Assembly: GCA_017405245.1 (NCBI GenBank)
Contig: JAFRAU010000008.1
Span: forward strand, 1-64,000
Length of the DNA: 64,000 nucleotides
DNA from: Candidatus Saccharimonadota bacterium
GTDB taxonomy: Bacteria; Patescibacteriota; Saccharimonadia; Saccharimonadales; Saccharimonadaceae
Reading direction: 5' to 3'
The notes beneath the pieces were generated by a model. It was given only the letters and a program-made list of their open reading frames with translations, did no database searches and was not told the origin of the DNA. Position 1 is the stretch's first letter. Every line of letters begins with the position of its first letter. Of this stretch, positions 17,332 to 26,061 are shown piece after piece. A program made the position numbers and the translations under genes.

Positions 17332-20300
17332 ATGGCGGGAGAATTTGCAAATTTTGTGAGCCCTACGGCTACCGGGGAAAACTTTGCGGGTACGGAGACT
17401 CCGCAGGGTGATGCGACTGGTCGTGGTGGCGAAAATCAACCGATGAATAATGATAGTGTGAACCAGTCGATGAATAATAATGATATGAATCGACCAACTA
17501 ATAATGATAATGAAAATCAACCGGCGCCGTTTGAAAATGCAAATAACGGTAGCGAAAGAAAAGAATTTTCTGATGCAAGAATCGCTGCTATCTTGCAGGG
17601 AATGGGAAAGGAAGCTCTGCTGCTTTCTGAGCTAGACCTTAATGATAAAATGGGTGGCAAGAAAGATACGGCTTTAATTATTTCAGAAGTGGATAGAACT
17701 GATAAGAAAAATGCAGTAAATGAAGCGGTTGAGAAAAAGTTGTCTGGGCATGCTGTACAGAATTTCTTCATGTTCAAGCCAGTATTTGCTTCGATTTATC
17801 GGGCGATGGCGACGAATGCAGTGAGAAAAGCGGGGAATACCGAGGCGGCGTTTAATGCATTAGGTGTGAAGGCTGGTAGCAAAATAAATAAAGACGGCGC
17901 AGAGTTTACAAGGATGCGAGCGAGGCTGGCACTTGACGAGGCTGGATTTGGGGATAAGACTGTTGCTGAGGTAGATGCCGATACTAGCATGACTCTAAAC
18001 AAAAATGAGCACATCGAAAGTATTGGCGGAAGAAGTGCCAATAAAGTTAATAAGGCATTAAAAGATTTGTTCAGCGAGATTTCCAAGGCGGAGAACGCAG
18101 AGCAAAGAAAAGCTGCAAGAGCAGAATTTGACCAGAAGCTAAATGAATTTCAGCAAGAAGGGATGTTTGGCGACCAAAAGGCAACACTTGGTCAAAAAAT
18201 ATTGGAGAGTAGACCAGTCCAGTTTTTGATTGGGGATCATAGCAAGCGGACTACTTCTGAGCTGGATAGCCTTAAAAGTGCTGCGGACGGAGTAGAAATT
18301 TTGGCGCAGCATAAAGTTGCGGAAGATAGGTTTAATAATTATATCGACACGCACGTATCGCTTTATAATGCCTCAATGAAGGAGGGTGTATACACACAGC
18401 AAAAAGTGAATAGCGTAATGGCGTCAGTTGCAGCAGGGGGAGTAGTAGGCGGTATATTATATACAGTAGCGGGTAGAGGGGCAAGGTCTACGGCAAAATC
18501 GCAGGTACTATCAGAGGCAATGAAAACCGTGGCAAGTGAAGCGTCGACAGAATTAGCTCAGAGGATGGCAGCTAATGCATTGGCTGGTGGTGTAGTAGGT
18601 GCTGCGTTTGGTGCGGCGCGAGGTGCTCAACAGGCAAGAGTAAAGATGTCCGAGGCGGAAATTAAGGCAGCAACATCGGCGAAGGCAATTGAAACAAAAG
18701 AAGAACGTGCAGCAAAAGCAGCGGAAGAGGCGAAACGCAGAGCGGAAGCACAGGCAAATGGCGAAAAGCCGTTTGATTTACAAATTGATATAGACAGTAT
18801 ACCGGAAGCTAAGGCTAAGGAAAGTATATTTAAGAAAATCGGTAATATTAAGAAGAAACTAACTGGTGAGAATAAATACGAAGGTAGACTCGAAGAGATT
18901 CGTGACCGAAAAAGTGCGAAAGAGTTATACGACAGATTAGAGCGCCAGAATGACATGATGGAAGTCTTAGAAGGTGGCGACAGACTAGGAAAACTAAAAG
19001 AACTAGCTAGCGAGCCGGAGAGATTTGTAAGGATGCTGACTGAGCTTTCTGGAAGTGAAAATGTAAAAGGATTTATTGAAAAGAATAGCGGTAAACTTAC
19101 GACTGAGACACTTGAAAAAATTGCAGAACTAAGAGCAAGACCTGAAAATCGGGAAATTGATGAACTTATTTCTGAGACGGTTTCAAAGGCGATGGAGCAT
19201 AATCGAAAGAAGCTGAATGCGGCGGAGCTACAAAATATTAAGGATAGGTATTTTGATCTGTTCATGAATCCAGATACAAAGAATGTAGCAAGAAGTAATC
19301 TGATGGATACGATTGCTGAAATTCAAGCCAGAAACGAAGTATCAGCAGATAACAAAATTGATTTGATTTCTTATTCGAAAGGGAACGTATCGAGAGAAAG
19401 ATTTCTTTTAGCGCAGAAGATGACGGAAGCAAGAGGCAAATGGTTGAATGGTGATAACTATGAAAACACTATGCAAGGGAAAATTGCAGAACGCGTGGAA
19501 GAGTTAACTGCTGAGAATAAGAAAGCAGGAAAAGAACGAGCAAAATTTATTGTACGACAAGCAATGGTAGATGCGATTACTGGTGGCATGATTGGTGCGG
19601 CGGCTGGTGCGGTGCTAACTTATGCCAAGGCGCAGCCATGGTGGGGTAAGAAAGCGGAAGCTGTTAATAACAACGCAGAAACTCCGGATACAGAAACGAC
19701 GGATGAGACTCAGGCAGCTGTAAGCGGCGAGACTAATGGTGTGAGTAATGCTGCGACAGAATCTGAGCCGGAAGCAGCAAGAGAATTGACGGAGGCCGAA
19801 CCTGAATCGACGGAAGCTGTGACAGATGCAGTTGATGCTGAGAACGTAGCGGCGGCGGGTGCAGCCGAGACGGTTGCCTCCGAAGAAGCTATACCAGTAG
19901 AAACTGATGTGGTGGCTGGTGAAACGGAAATGCCGAGCGGAGTAGTTTTGGAGCCGGACACTGATGGTGGATACGCAGTTGTGATTAATGGCGAAAAAGT
20001 GATTGGTGATGGTGACGAAGCAGGAATCCATTTTGACGCGGAGACTGGACAAATCGAGAATTCAGATTTAGAAATCTTACGTGAAAGAGTAGGTGATTTT
20101 AGACTCAGTATCGACCGTGAACCACTGCCAAGTGCCAGAGCGGTAAGAGGCCTTTCTGAATATTTCAGCAAGGAAAATACAGATTACTTTAATGAGAACG
20201 CAGAAGCAGGATTCAAAATTACGAATATAGAAAATAGAACCTGGATAGCCAATGATAATGGTAGTCCGATGGCGAGTGTAAGCGTGGTTCAGAATCCAAC

Positions 20301-22320
20301 TGAGGCGGTGATAAACGAAGGCGACATCGTACTAAATGTTGCACCAAATGGTGAGGGTGTAGATGTTTCTAACTTGCAAGTGATGCTCACTCCAAGTAAA
20401 GAGATGGCCGGTATGGGTGTAGTGCTTGACGTGGCGGAAGATGGTACAGTGATAGTTCCAGCGGATTCGGTAGCGGCAAGTATGTTCTCTGAGGGTGGCA
20501 ACTTTAATGGTGGCTATATGGAAGTAGTACAGGCGGCCGAAGGTGGCGAAGGAAACTATAACGTACTAAGTACCTTAGTTGGAGCAAATAAGCTGGAAGA
20601 TGTTCAGTTTACTAATGCGATGGATAAGGTAACGTATACTTATAACTTTGGCGATACTGAAATTACGGCGCCGGGTGATGTAAGAATTGCGTTTGATATG
20701 CACAATGTGGGCGCGGAGTCACTACGTGATAGTGGCCCGGTGGAATATATACATACAGCACCAGAAATTTCTGAGGAAAGTTTAGCAAGTGGCGAGGTGC
20801 CAGTGTTTGATCCAGATGCTTCCCAGAACACAATTATGATAAACGGTATGGGCAGCGGAGATACAAATGAAGCAATATCGATGCCGACGAGGTCTGGTAA
20901 TTTCTCGGAAATGTATGATCCATTCTTCTCTGGTGAAAAAGACGCGGAAGCGCTTAACGGTCCAAACTTAGTTCGTGCATTGATTGATCCAGATAGAGAG
21001 ATGGGTGATGCGGACGCTAACGCGGCGTTAGTTGAAGCGGTAGAAAGCGGTAATCTAAGCACTGATCTCGTGATGAATAGATACCTAGAAGAAGTAGGTA
21101 ATTCTCCGGAGCAAATCGTAGAGATGCGAGCGATGCTTGGTGACTTTAAGTTCGACATCGACGGTGACGGAGTAGAGGAACTAGTAGATACAGAAGCAGA
21201 AGTTAATGCCGTAGCGGACATTTTAAAGAACTCAGCAGAACCAGATGGATACAGTGCATTTGTAAATGATACCTTTGCAAGATTATACGACAGGCTAAAT
21301 GGCGGCGAAATTAGAGTAGTAAATTACTCCGATGAGCCATACGATTATACGACACTAGGGTATAAAAACGACGAAAATAACGTGTTCCATCTCTTTGCTA
21401 GGAAGAAGAGTGCGTGTAGTGGTATAGGCATAGAATTCTTGGATAAAGATGGGAAATCGGTTTATGATTTCGATACGGCAAGAAAAATGTGGGGTCTACC
21501 TTCTAATGCAAGACTCGCGCATGTGACAGAGAGATTAAACTGTTGCCAAAAAACAGCAGACGTAAACTGGATTAAGAAGGCAACACAAGCAGTAGCTAGG
21601 GAACAGCAGGTGGTGGCACCAATTCCGACCACTACTACGACGACCACTACTACAACGTTTATTCCGAACCAGCCAATTCCTGGTACGCCGATTACGCCAA
21701 CACCTGGACCTGGGCCAGCACCTGGACCTGGGCCAGCACCTGGACCTGGGCCATCTCCAACACCTATTCCTGATAACCCATTAGCTCCAAAGACGGATTA
21801 TAACCCATGGGGAAATGACGCTAATCCAAATCAGGGTCTTTCGCCTGAAATGGGAACGACTGGCGGTACGCCAATCCAGGCAGGACAAGAAAATATCCCG
21901 GTGGTTGATACGACTGGCGTAAATACAAATCCGGCAGCACAACAAGATTGGGCGGAAGCACCTACACCGGCTGTGCAAGACACAGGTACTGGTGGACTAG
22001 TAGACAATACTGGCGGTGGTATGTCTGATGCGGAAAAGGCGGCGGCATTTGCAGAGAGGACGTCTGGTGGCGGAGAATCTTCTGATGTTAATATCGACAG
22101 TGTAGGCGGTTCGGACTCTGGCGGTGGTTCTGATAGCTCGTTTGGCGGAGGAGATTCCGGTGGCGGCTCTGATGGCGGTGGTTCAGACTCTGGCGGCGGT
22201 GATTCTGGCGGTGACTCCGGTGGTGATTCTGGCGGAGACGGCGGTTCGGATTCCGGTGGCGATTCTGGAGGGGGAGATTCTGGCGGTGACTCCGGTGGTG
22301 ACTCTGGGGGAAGTGAATAA
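17332..22320 (+). CDS. Giant acidic glycine-zipper protein, probable surface protein
   Basis: At 1662 aa this is the largest gene here. Residues 1-80 are Asn/Asp-rich low complexity. A helical region follows, with two Gly/Ala hydrophobic segments (~360-380, ~410-425) and a long charged coiled-coil-like stretch (~430-740). A third membrane-like segment (ITGGMIGAAAGAVLTYA, ~748) leads to an acidic, Thr/Glu-rich region and beta-rich domains (~860-1420). Near 1432 is a poly-Thr run, then Pro-Gly repeats (GPGPAP), and the last ~75 residues are Gly/Ser/Asp repeats. There is no classical N-terminal signal. It may span the envelope with its C-terminus outside; function unknown. Confidence 0.8.
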   Translation: MAGEFANFVSPTATGENFAGTETPQGDATGRGGENQPMNNDSVNQSMNNNDMNRPTNNDNENQPAPFENANNGSERKEFSDARIAAILQGMGKEALLLSELDLNDKMGGKKDTALIISEVDRTDKKNAVNEAVEKKLSGHAVQNFFMFKPVFASIYRAMATNAVRKAGNTEAAFNALGVKAGSKINKDGAEFTRMRARLALDEAGFGDKTVAEVDADTSMTLNKNEHIESIGGRSANKVNKALKDLFSEISKAENAEQRKAARAEFDQKLNEFQQEGMFGDQKATLGQKILESRPVQFLIGDHSKRTTSELDSLKSAADGVEILAQHKVAEDRFNNYIDTHVSLYNASMKEGVYTQQKVNSVMASVAAGGVVGGILYTVAGRGARSTAKSQVLSEAMKTVASEASTELAQRMAANALAGGVVGAAFGAARGAQQARVKMSEAEIKAATSAKAIETKEERAAKAAEEAKRRAEAQANGEKPFDLQIDIDSIPEAKAKESIFKKIGNIKKKLTGENKYEGRLEEIRDRKSAKELYDRLERQNDMMEVLEGGDRLGKLKELASEPERFVRMLTELSGSENVKGFIEKNSGKLTTETLEKIAELRARPENREIDELISETVSKAMEHNRKKLNAAELQNIKDRYFDLFMNPDTKNVARSNLMDTIAEIQARNEVSADNKIDLISYSKGNVSRERFLLAQKMTEARGKWLNGDNYENTMQGKIAERVEELTAENKKAGKERAKFIVRQAMVDAITGGMIGAAAGAVLTYAKAQPWWGKKAEAVNNNAETPDTETTDETQAAVSGETNGVSNAATESEPEAARELTEAEPESTEAVTDAVDAENVAAAGAAETVASEEAIPVETDVVAGETEMPSGVVLEPDTDGGYAVVINGEKVIGDGDEAGIHFDAETGQIENSDLEILRERVGDFRLSIDREPLPSARAVRGLSEYFSKENTDYFNENAEAGFKITNIENRTWIANDNGSPMASVSVVQNPTEAVINEGDIVLNVAPNGEGVDVSNLQVMLTPSKEMAGMGVVLDVAEDGTVIVPADSVAASMFSEGGNFNGGYMEVVQAAEGGEGNYNVLSTLVGANKLEDVQFTNAMDKVTYTYNFGDTEITAPGDVRIAFDMHNVGAESLRDSGPVEYIHTAPEISEESLASGEVPVFDPDASQNTIMINGMGSGDTNEAISMPTRSGNFSEMYDPFFSGEKDAEALNGPNLVRALIDPDREMGDADANAALVEAVESGNLSTDLVMNRYLEEVGNSPEQIVEMRAMLGDFKFDIDGDGVEELVDTEAEVNAVADILKNSAEPDGYSAFVNDTFARLYDRLNGGEIRVVNYSDEPYDYTTLGYKNDENNVFHLFARKKSACSGIGIEFLDKDGKSVYDFDTARKMWGLPSNARLAHVTERLNCCQKTADVNWIKKATQAVAREQQVVAPIPTTTTTTTTTTFIPNQPIPGTPITPTPGPGPAPGPGPAPGPGPSPTPIPDNPLAPKTDYNPWGNDANPNQGLSPEMGTTGGTPIQAGQENIPVVDTTGVNTNPAAQQDWAEAPTPAVQDTGTGGLVDNTGGGMSDAEKAAAFAERTSGGGESSDVNIDSVGGSDSGGGSDSSFGGGDSGGGSDGGGSDSGGGDSGGDSGGDSGGDGGSDSGGDSGGGDSGGDSGGDSGGSE

Positions 22321-22349
22321 TTAAAAGGGAAGAAAGGAGAAAAACAAAA

Positions 22350-23699
22350 ATGAAAAATGCATTTAAATTTAAAAGAATAGCAGTTTTACCAGTAGCAGTT
22401 TTGGCGTTTGCGGCAACTTTCTTCCAGTTCCGTGATGCGTCGGCGGTGGTAGAAACTTCTTGGGGGCCACAGGACAGACCAACGTATACTTGGGATAGTC
22501 CAGCGGACCATATTACCTTTAATTCGATTACGGACAATCCGAATATTGGTGATGAGCGGAATTTCGTGAGAGTGAGGAAAGTCGGTGACACTGGCTATAA
22601 TACAGATGTTCTTGATCTAGAAGTGGGACAAGAATATGAGGTGTTTGTCTATTACCACAATGATGCATCGGCGTCACTTAATGCTAGTGGTAAGGGTATT
22701 GCTAGTGGTGTAAGGATGCGCTCGGAATTTCCAAGTGTATTAAATGATGGCGAAGACGGCGTAGTAACGGCTTATATCTCTGCGGCAGATTCTGACCCGA
22801 AGATGGTCTGGGATACGGCTTTTCTTAGAGCACACGGTACGGTGTATTTGAACTTTGTGCCAAATTCAGCAGTGATCCATAATGGTGGTTCTTCTAATGG
22901 AACAGTACTTTCTGGTGATGCGATGCTTGGTGAGGAAGGTATAACCTTAGCATATTGGAATGATATGTGGGGAATGGTGCCTGGATGTAACGAATATGGT
23001 GGATATGTTACTTATAGAATTAAGGTAGACCAGCCAAATTTTGAAGTTGACAAAAAGGTTGCACTCTCTGAAATGCCAGATAATTATAAAGATGAAATTA
23101 TTACAGTTCCAGGAGATACGCTAAATTTCCGCATTAACTATAAGAATACTGGTACGACTGAACAGACTGGTGTAACGGTGCATGACCTTTTGCCAGATGG
23201 GCTAACTTATATCACGGGGACAACTTTTGCGGGGTCTACCCGCCATCCAGAAGGTTCACAATCTCCGGAAGTGCTATTTACCGAGGGATTAGGCCTGGGG
23301 GCGATGATTGCAGGAGAAGAAGCTTGGGTGACATATCAGGCAAAACTGTCAGATTCGCAGGAGATTTTCCCATGCGGAGATACAGAAATATATAACGCGT
23401 CTTATATTGCGACTAATGACGGACGTAATTCCGATAAGACGAAAATAATTGTGCGTCGAACTTGTGAAAGTAGCAATAAAGTTCCATCCACGCTACCGAC
23501 GACTGGTCCAGGAGAAATAGTGATGGCGGTAATTATTGTATTAGTAATTGGCGGTGGTGGTTTCTACTTCTATAAGTCACGCAAAATGCTAAAAAAGGTC
23601 ACAGATAACGCAGGTGATGGCAACACGATGAATACTGAGATGACTGGTGATATCGTGAAAGATAGCATCCAGACCCCGATTAAAGAAGATAAAAAATAG
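22350..23699 (+). CDS. LPTTG-anchored surface protein with DUF11-like domain
   Basis: The 449-aa protein has an N-terminal signal peptide (RIAVLPVAVLAFAATFFQF, cleavage after ASA). A beta-rich ectodomain contains a DUF11-type module (~240-360; PGDTLNFRINYKNTGTTEQ, VHDLLPDGLTYI). A sortase signal follows: LPTTG, a hydrophobic stretch, then positive YKSRKMLKK. The tail after it is unusually long (~30 aa). A sortase would anchor it to the cell wall; no sortase gene is in this window. It follows the giant protein by 29 bp with a strong GAAAGGAG site, so the two are probably co-transcribed. Confidence 0.88.
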   Translation: MKNAFKFKRIAVLPVAVLAFAATFFQFRDASAVVETSWGPQDRPTYTWDSPADHITFNSITDNPNIGDERNFVRVRKVGDTGYNTDVLDLEVGQEYEVFVYYHNDASASLNASGKGIASGVRMRSEFPSVLNDGEDGVVTAYISAADSDPKMVWDTAFLRAHGTVYLNFVPNSAVIHNGGSSNGTVLSGDAMLGEEGITLAYWNDMWGMVPGCNEYGGYVTYRIKVDQPNFEVDKKVALSEMPDNYKDEIITVPGDTLNFRINYKNTGTTEQTGVTVHDLLPDGLTYITGTTFAGSTRHPEGSQSPEVLFTEGLGLGAMIAGEEAWVTYQAKLSDSQEIFPCGDTEIYNASYIATNDGRNSDKTKIIVRRTCESSNKVPSTLPTTGPGEIVMAVIIVLVIGGGGFYFYKSRKMLKKVTDNAGDGNTMNTEMTGDIVKDSIQTPIKEDKK

Positions 23700-23758
23700 T
23701 TTAGACTTCACAAATGAGCAAAAACGTGGTAGAATATAGGTAGTAATAAAGGAATAAT

Positions 23759-24067
23759 ATGAAGAAAGCAGTTATTTTAGTGGGCGGGAAACAATATCTC
23801 GTCGCTGAATCAGAGACCCTACGGGTGGACCTCCTCCCGGCAGGAACAAAAGAGCTCGAAACTTCCGCTTTGCTTCTTATTGATGGTGACAAAACTACGG
23901 TTGGGACACCAGAGGTAAAGGGCGTAAAGGTTTCGGCAAAGGTGGTAGAAGATAAGGTTGCCGGAGACAAAGTCCGTGTTATCCGTTATCATTCTAAAAA
24001 GCGTGTTCATACTGAGACTGGACATCGCCAAAAGTACTCTGTGATTGAAATTACAAGTATTAAATAG
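23759..24067 (+). CDS. rplU: 50S ribosomal protein bL21
   Basis: The 102-aa protein matches L21: KAVILVGGKQYLVAESETLRVDLL, the central VGTPEVKGVKVSAKVVED, and the RNA-binding KVRVIRYHSKKRVHTETGHRQKYS near the C-terminus. An AGGA site precedes ATG; TAGAAT upstream could be the -10. It contacts 23S rRNA in the large subunit. The usual partner rpmA (bL27) is not adjacent. Confidence 0.93.
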   Translation: MKKAVILVGGKQYLVAESETLRVDLLPAGTKELETSALLLIDGDKTTVGTPEVKGVKVSAKVVEDKVAGDKVRVIRYHSKKRVHTETGHRQKYSVIEITSIK

Positions 24068-24080
24068 ATATAGCTAGTTA

Positions 24081-24191
24081 AGGAAATCCACGTAAATAGT
24101 TTTTCCATTCAGCTAATATGCAATTAGGCATTTTGTTGCAGTGTGAACTGACGTTTATGAATGGAAAAATCTATTTACGTAAGGATTTCCT
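24081..24191 (+). repeat. Long bulged hairpin upstream of parA (copy A)
   Basis: A 31-nt arm (24081-24111) pairs with a 34-nt arm (24158-24191): 9 bp, a two-base TT bulge on the 3' arm, 10 bp, a one-base bulge, 12 bp. The 46-nt loop (24112-24157) starts GCTAATATGCAATT and ends with GCAGTGTGAACTGACGTTTA, which can form a small CAGT-GTGA-ACTG hairpin. A second copy at 25951-26060 keeps the loop and the outer stem but has a different, still complementary, inner stem. Confidence 0.85.
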
Positions 24192-24225
24192 ATTGTTACT
24201 TTAATACCCCTGAGAAAAATACTTA

Positions 24226-24237
24226 CGTGAATTTCCT
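24226..24237 (-). promoter_or_regulatory. Lone half-site of the hairpin element before parA
   Basis: On the minus strand this reads AGGAAATTCACG, identical to the outer 5' arm of copy B. It lies 26 bp before the parA -10 box and may be a protein-binding site. Confidence 0.45.
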
Positions 24238-24263
24238 TTTTGCGTTTTTTAGCATAAGTGTGA

Positions 24264-24269
24264 TATAAT
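24264..24269 (+). promoter_or_regulatory. -10 box of parA
   Basis: TATAAT ends ten bases before the parA ATG, with no visible ribosome-binding site. Confidence 0.55.
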
Positions 24270-24279
24270 ATATATCAAT

Positions 24280-25050
24280 ATGGCTATTGTGATTTCAGTC
24301 ACTAATCAAAAGGGTGGTGTGGGGAAGACTACTACGGCAGTAAATCTGGGGTATTTTTTAGCGAAAGATAAACAAAAGGTTTTAATTATTGATTTTGACC
24401 CTCAGGGAAATGCGACCTCTGGCTTAGGAGTAAGTAAAGACGATTTAGAATTATCTATGACAGATGTGACGATGGGGCAGGCGGCGCTCTCTCAGGCAAT
24501 TTGCGAGACTAAATTCAAGAATCTTTATATTGCTCCGACAACACCAGAGTTAGCTAATGCGGAAGTAGAATTAAATAAACTGAATCAAAAATTTGTACAA
24601 CTTAAAAATGCAATTCTTTCAGTGAACAATCAATTTGATTATATTATTATCGATTCGCCACCGTCACTTTCGCTTCTGACGGTGAACGGGATGATTGCGG
24701 CAGAGTATTTATTACTCCCGGTGCAGACTGAATTTTATGCACTGGAAGGGGTGGCGCAGCTACTTGAAACGATGAGTCTAGTGAAAAAGGTGAATCCTAA
24801 TTTAAAACTTCTAGGGGTGCTAGCAACGATGTATGACAAAAGGACTTCACTTTCAGTAGAAGTATTAGAGGAAGTGAAAAAATACTTTAAGGATAAGGTA
24901 TTTAAGACATTAATACCAAGAAATGTACGTGTTGCGGAAGCACCTAGTCACGGAGCGCCGATTGGGAGTTATGATAAATTTTCTAAGGGAGCAAAAGCCT
25001 ATAAAGACTTAGCTCGTGAAGTAGAGGAAAGAACAGGAGTAAAAAAATGA
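24280..25050 (+). CDS. parA: Chromosome partitioning ATPase ParA (Soj)
   Basis: The 256-aa protein has the deviant Walker A KGGVGKTTT near residue 11, LIIDFDPQGNATSGLG (Walker A'), and YIIIDSPPSLSLLT (Walker B). It lacks the N-terminal HTH of plasmid type Ia ParA, so it is the chromosomal Soj type. It works with ParB to move the origin region. Long hairpin elements lie on both sides of the parAB pair. Confidence 0.95.
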   Translation: MAIVISVTNQKGGVGKTTTAVNLGYFLAKDKQKVLIIDFDPQGNATSGLGVSKDDLELSMTDVTMGQAALSQAICETKFKNLYIAPTTPELANAEVELNKLNQKFVQLKNAILSVNNQFDYIIIDSPPSLSLLTVNGMIAAEYLLLPVQTEFYALEGVAQLLETMSLVKKVNPNLKLLGVLATMYDKRTSLSVEVLEEVKKYFKDKVFKTLIPRNVRVAEAPSHGAPIGSYDKFSKGAKAYKDLAREVEERTGVKK

Positions 25051-25106
25051 CATTAGCAGCGATATTTTTGATTAGGAAAATCATACTAAAAAGGAGGGGA
25101 AGATAA
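25047..25106 (+). CDS. Tiny ORF bridging parA and parB
   Basis: A 19-codon ORF (MTLAAIFLIRKIILKRRGR) starts in an ATGA overlap with the parA stop and ends in a TAATG overlap with parB. It is hydrophobic then basic. It may only serve translational coupling; an independent product is doubtful. Confidence 0.3.
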   Translation: MTLAAIFLIRKIILKRRGR

Positions 25107-25942
25107 TGGCAAAACATGGACTCGGACGAGGATTTGAGAGCTTAATTCCGACAGAGCTAGTGAATATAGATTTTGACCCAACGGCAGAAGATGATAAGGG
25201 AAAACTGGTAGAGATTGAGCTTGATAAAATTGTTAGAGATGAGGAACAGCCAAGAAAAGAATTTAGCGAGAAGGCCTTAAATGAGCTAGCGAGTTCTATT
25301 AAGCAATTTGGAGTTTTGTCTCCAATTGTAGTGGTTAAAAAAGATGATGGTTATCAGATTGTAGCAGGCGAAAGGCGATGGCGAGCAGCAAAACTAGCGG
25401 GACTTGATAAAATTCCAGCTATTATTAGGACGCTTGATGCACAAAATAGGTTGGAGCTTTCGATTATTGAAAATGCACAGAGAGAAGATCTTAATGCGAT
25501 TGAGCTTGCAACGGCTTATGCGAAACTTAAAAGTCAATTTAATATGACCGACCAAGATGTAGCGGATAGAGTAGGAAAGAGCAAGAGTTCTGTAATAAAT
25601 ACTCTGAGACTGCTAAAACTGCCAGAGTCAGCGCAGAAAGCGATGCAGGAGCACCATATATATGAAGGGGTGATGCGGCCACTCATATCCGCAGACCCAG
25701 AGATTATTGAGGAAGCATTACCGAGACTCGTGGCAGAAGATTGGACAGCTAGGCAGGTGGAACAGTTTGTAGCAAGTAAGAAGAAAAAGAGTTCTGCAAA
25801 AGCCACAAAAACGAGTACTTATGCGAAGCAAGAAGTAAAGTTGACCGATAAGTATGCAGCAAAGGTAAGGATTGGGGTGAAGTCGGTGACGTTTTCGTGC
25901 AAAAATGAGGAAGAGCTGAAAAAGCTACTCAGCAAGTTTTAA
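25106..25942 (+). CDS. parB: Chromosome partitioning protein ParB
   Basis: The 278-aa protein starts KHGLGRGFESLIP, typical of chromosomal ParB. It has the CTPase motifs (EQPRKEF, GERRWRAAKLAG near 92), a helix-turn-helix (MTDQDVADRVGKSKSSVINTLRLLKLP, ~148-172) and a basic linker before the dimerisation tail. AGGAGGGG precedes the start. It binds parS and activates ParA. I found no canonical parS (TGTTTCACGTGAAACA) in the window. Confidence 0.95.
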   Translation: MAKHGLGRGFESLIPTELVNIDFDPTAEDDKGKLVEIELDKIVRDEEQPRKEFSEKALNELASSIKQFGVLSPIVVVKKDDGYQIVAGERRWRAAKLAGLDKIPAIIRTLDAQNRLELSIIENAQREDLNAIELATAYAKLKSQFNMTDQDVADRVGKSKSSVINTLRLLKLPESAQKAMQEHHIYEGVMRPLISADPEIIEEALPRLVAEDWTARQVEQFVASKKKKSSAKATKTSTYAKQEVKLTDKYAAKVRIGVKSVTFSCKNEEELKKLLSKF

Positions 25943-25950
25943 TGCCTGTT

Positions 25951-26060
25951 AGGAAATTCACGACACCAAGTTTTCTGCCCTGCTAATATGCAATTCGTCA
26001 TCATCGTGCAGTGTGAACTGACGTTTAAGGGCTGAAAACTTGGCGTCGTAAGAATTTCCT
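25951..26060 (+). repeat. Long bulged hairpin downstream of parB (copy B)
   Basis: A 31-nt arm (25951-25981) pairs with a 33-nt arm (26028-26060), with the same two-base TT bulge nine pairs in as copy A. The 46-nt loop (25982-26027) matches copy A except in its middle. Inner stem bases differ from copy A but remain complementary apart from two mismatches. It separates convergent parB and rel and may also end transcription. Confidence 0.85.
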
Positions 26061-26061
26061 T

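Noticed and set aside
24081-26060. Integron attC sites for the parAB-flanking hairpins
   Set aside because: Bulged arms look alike, but no clear RYYYAAC/GTTRRRY boxes, the loop is conserved rather than variable, and no integrase is present.
24068-26061. Canonical parS site near parAB
   Set aside because: No TGTTTCACGTGAAACA-like palindrome was found.
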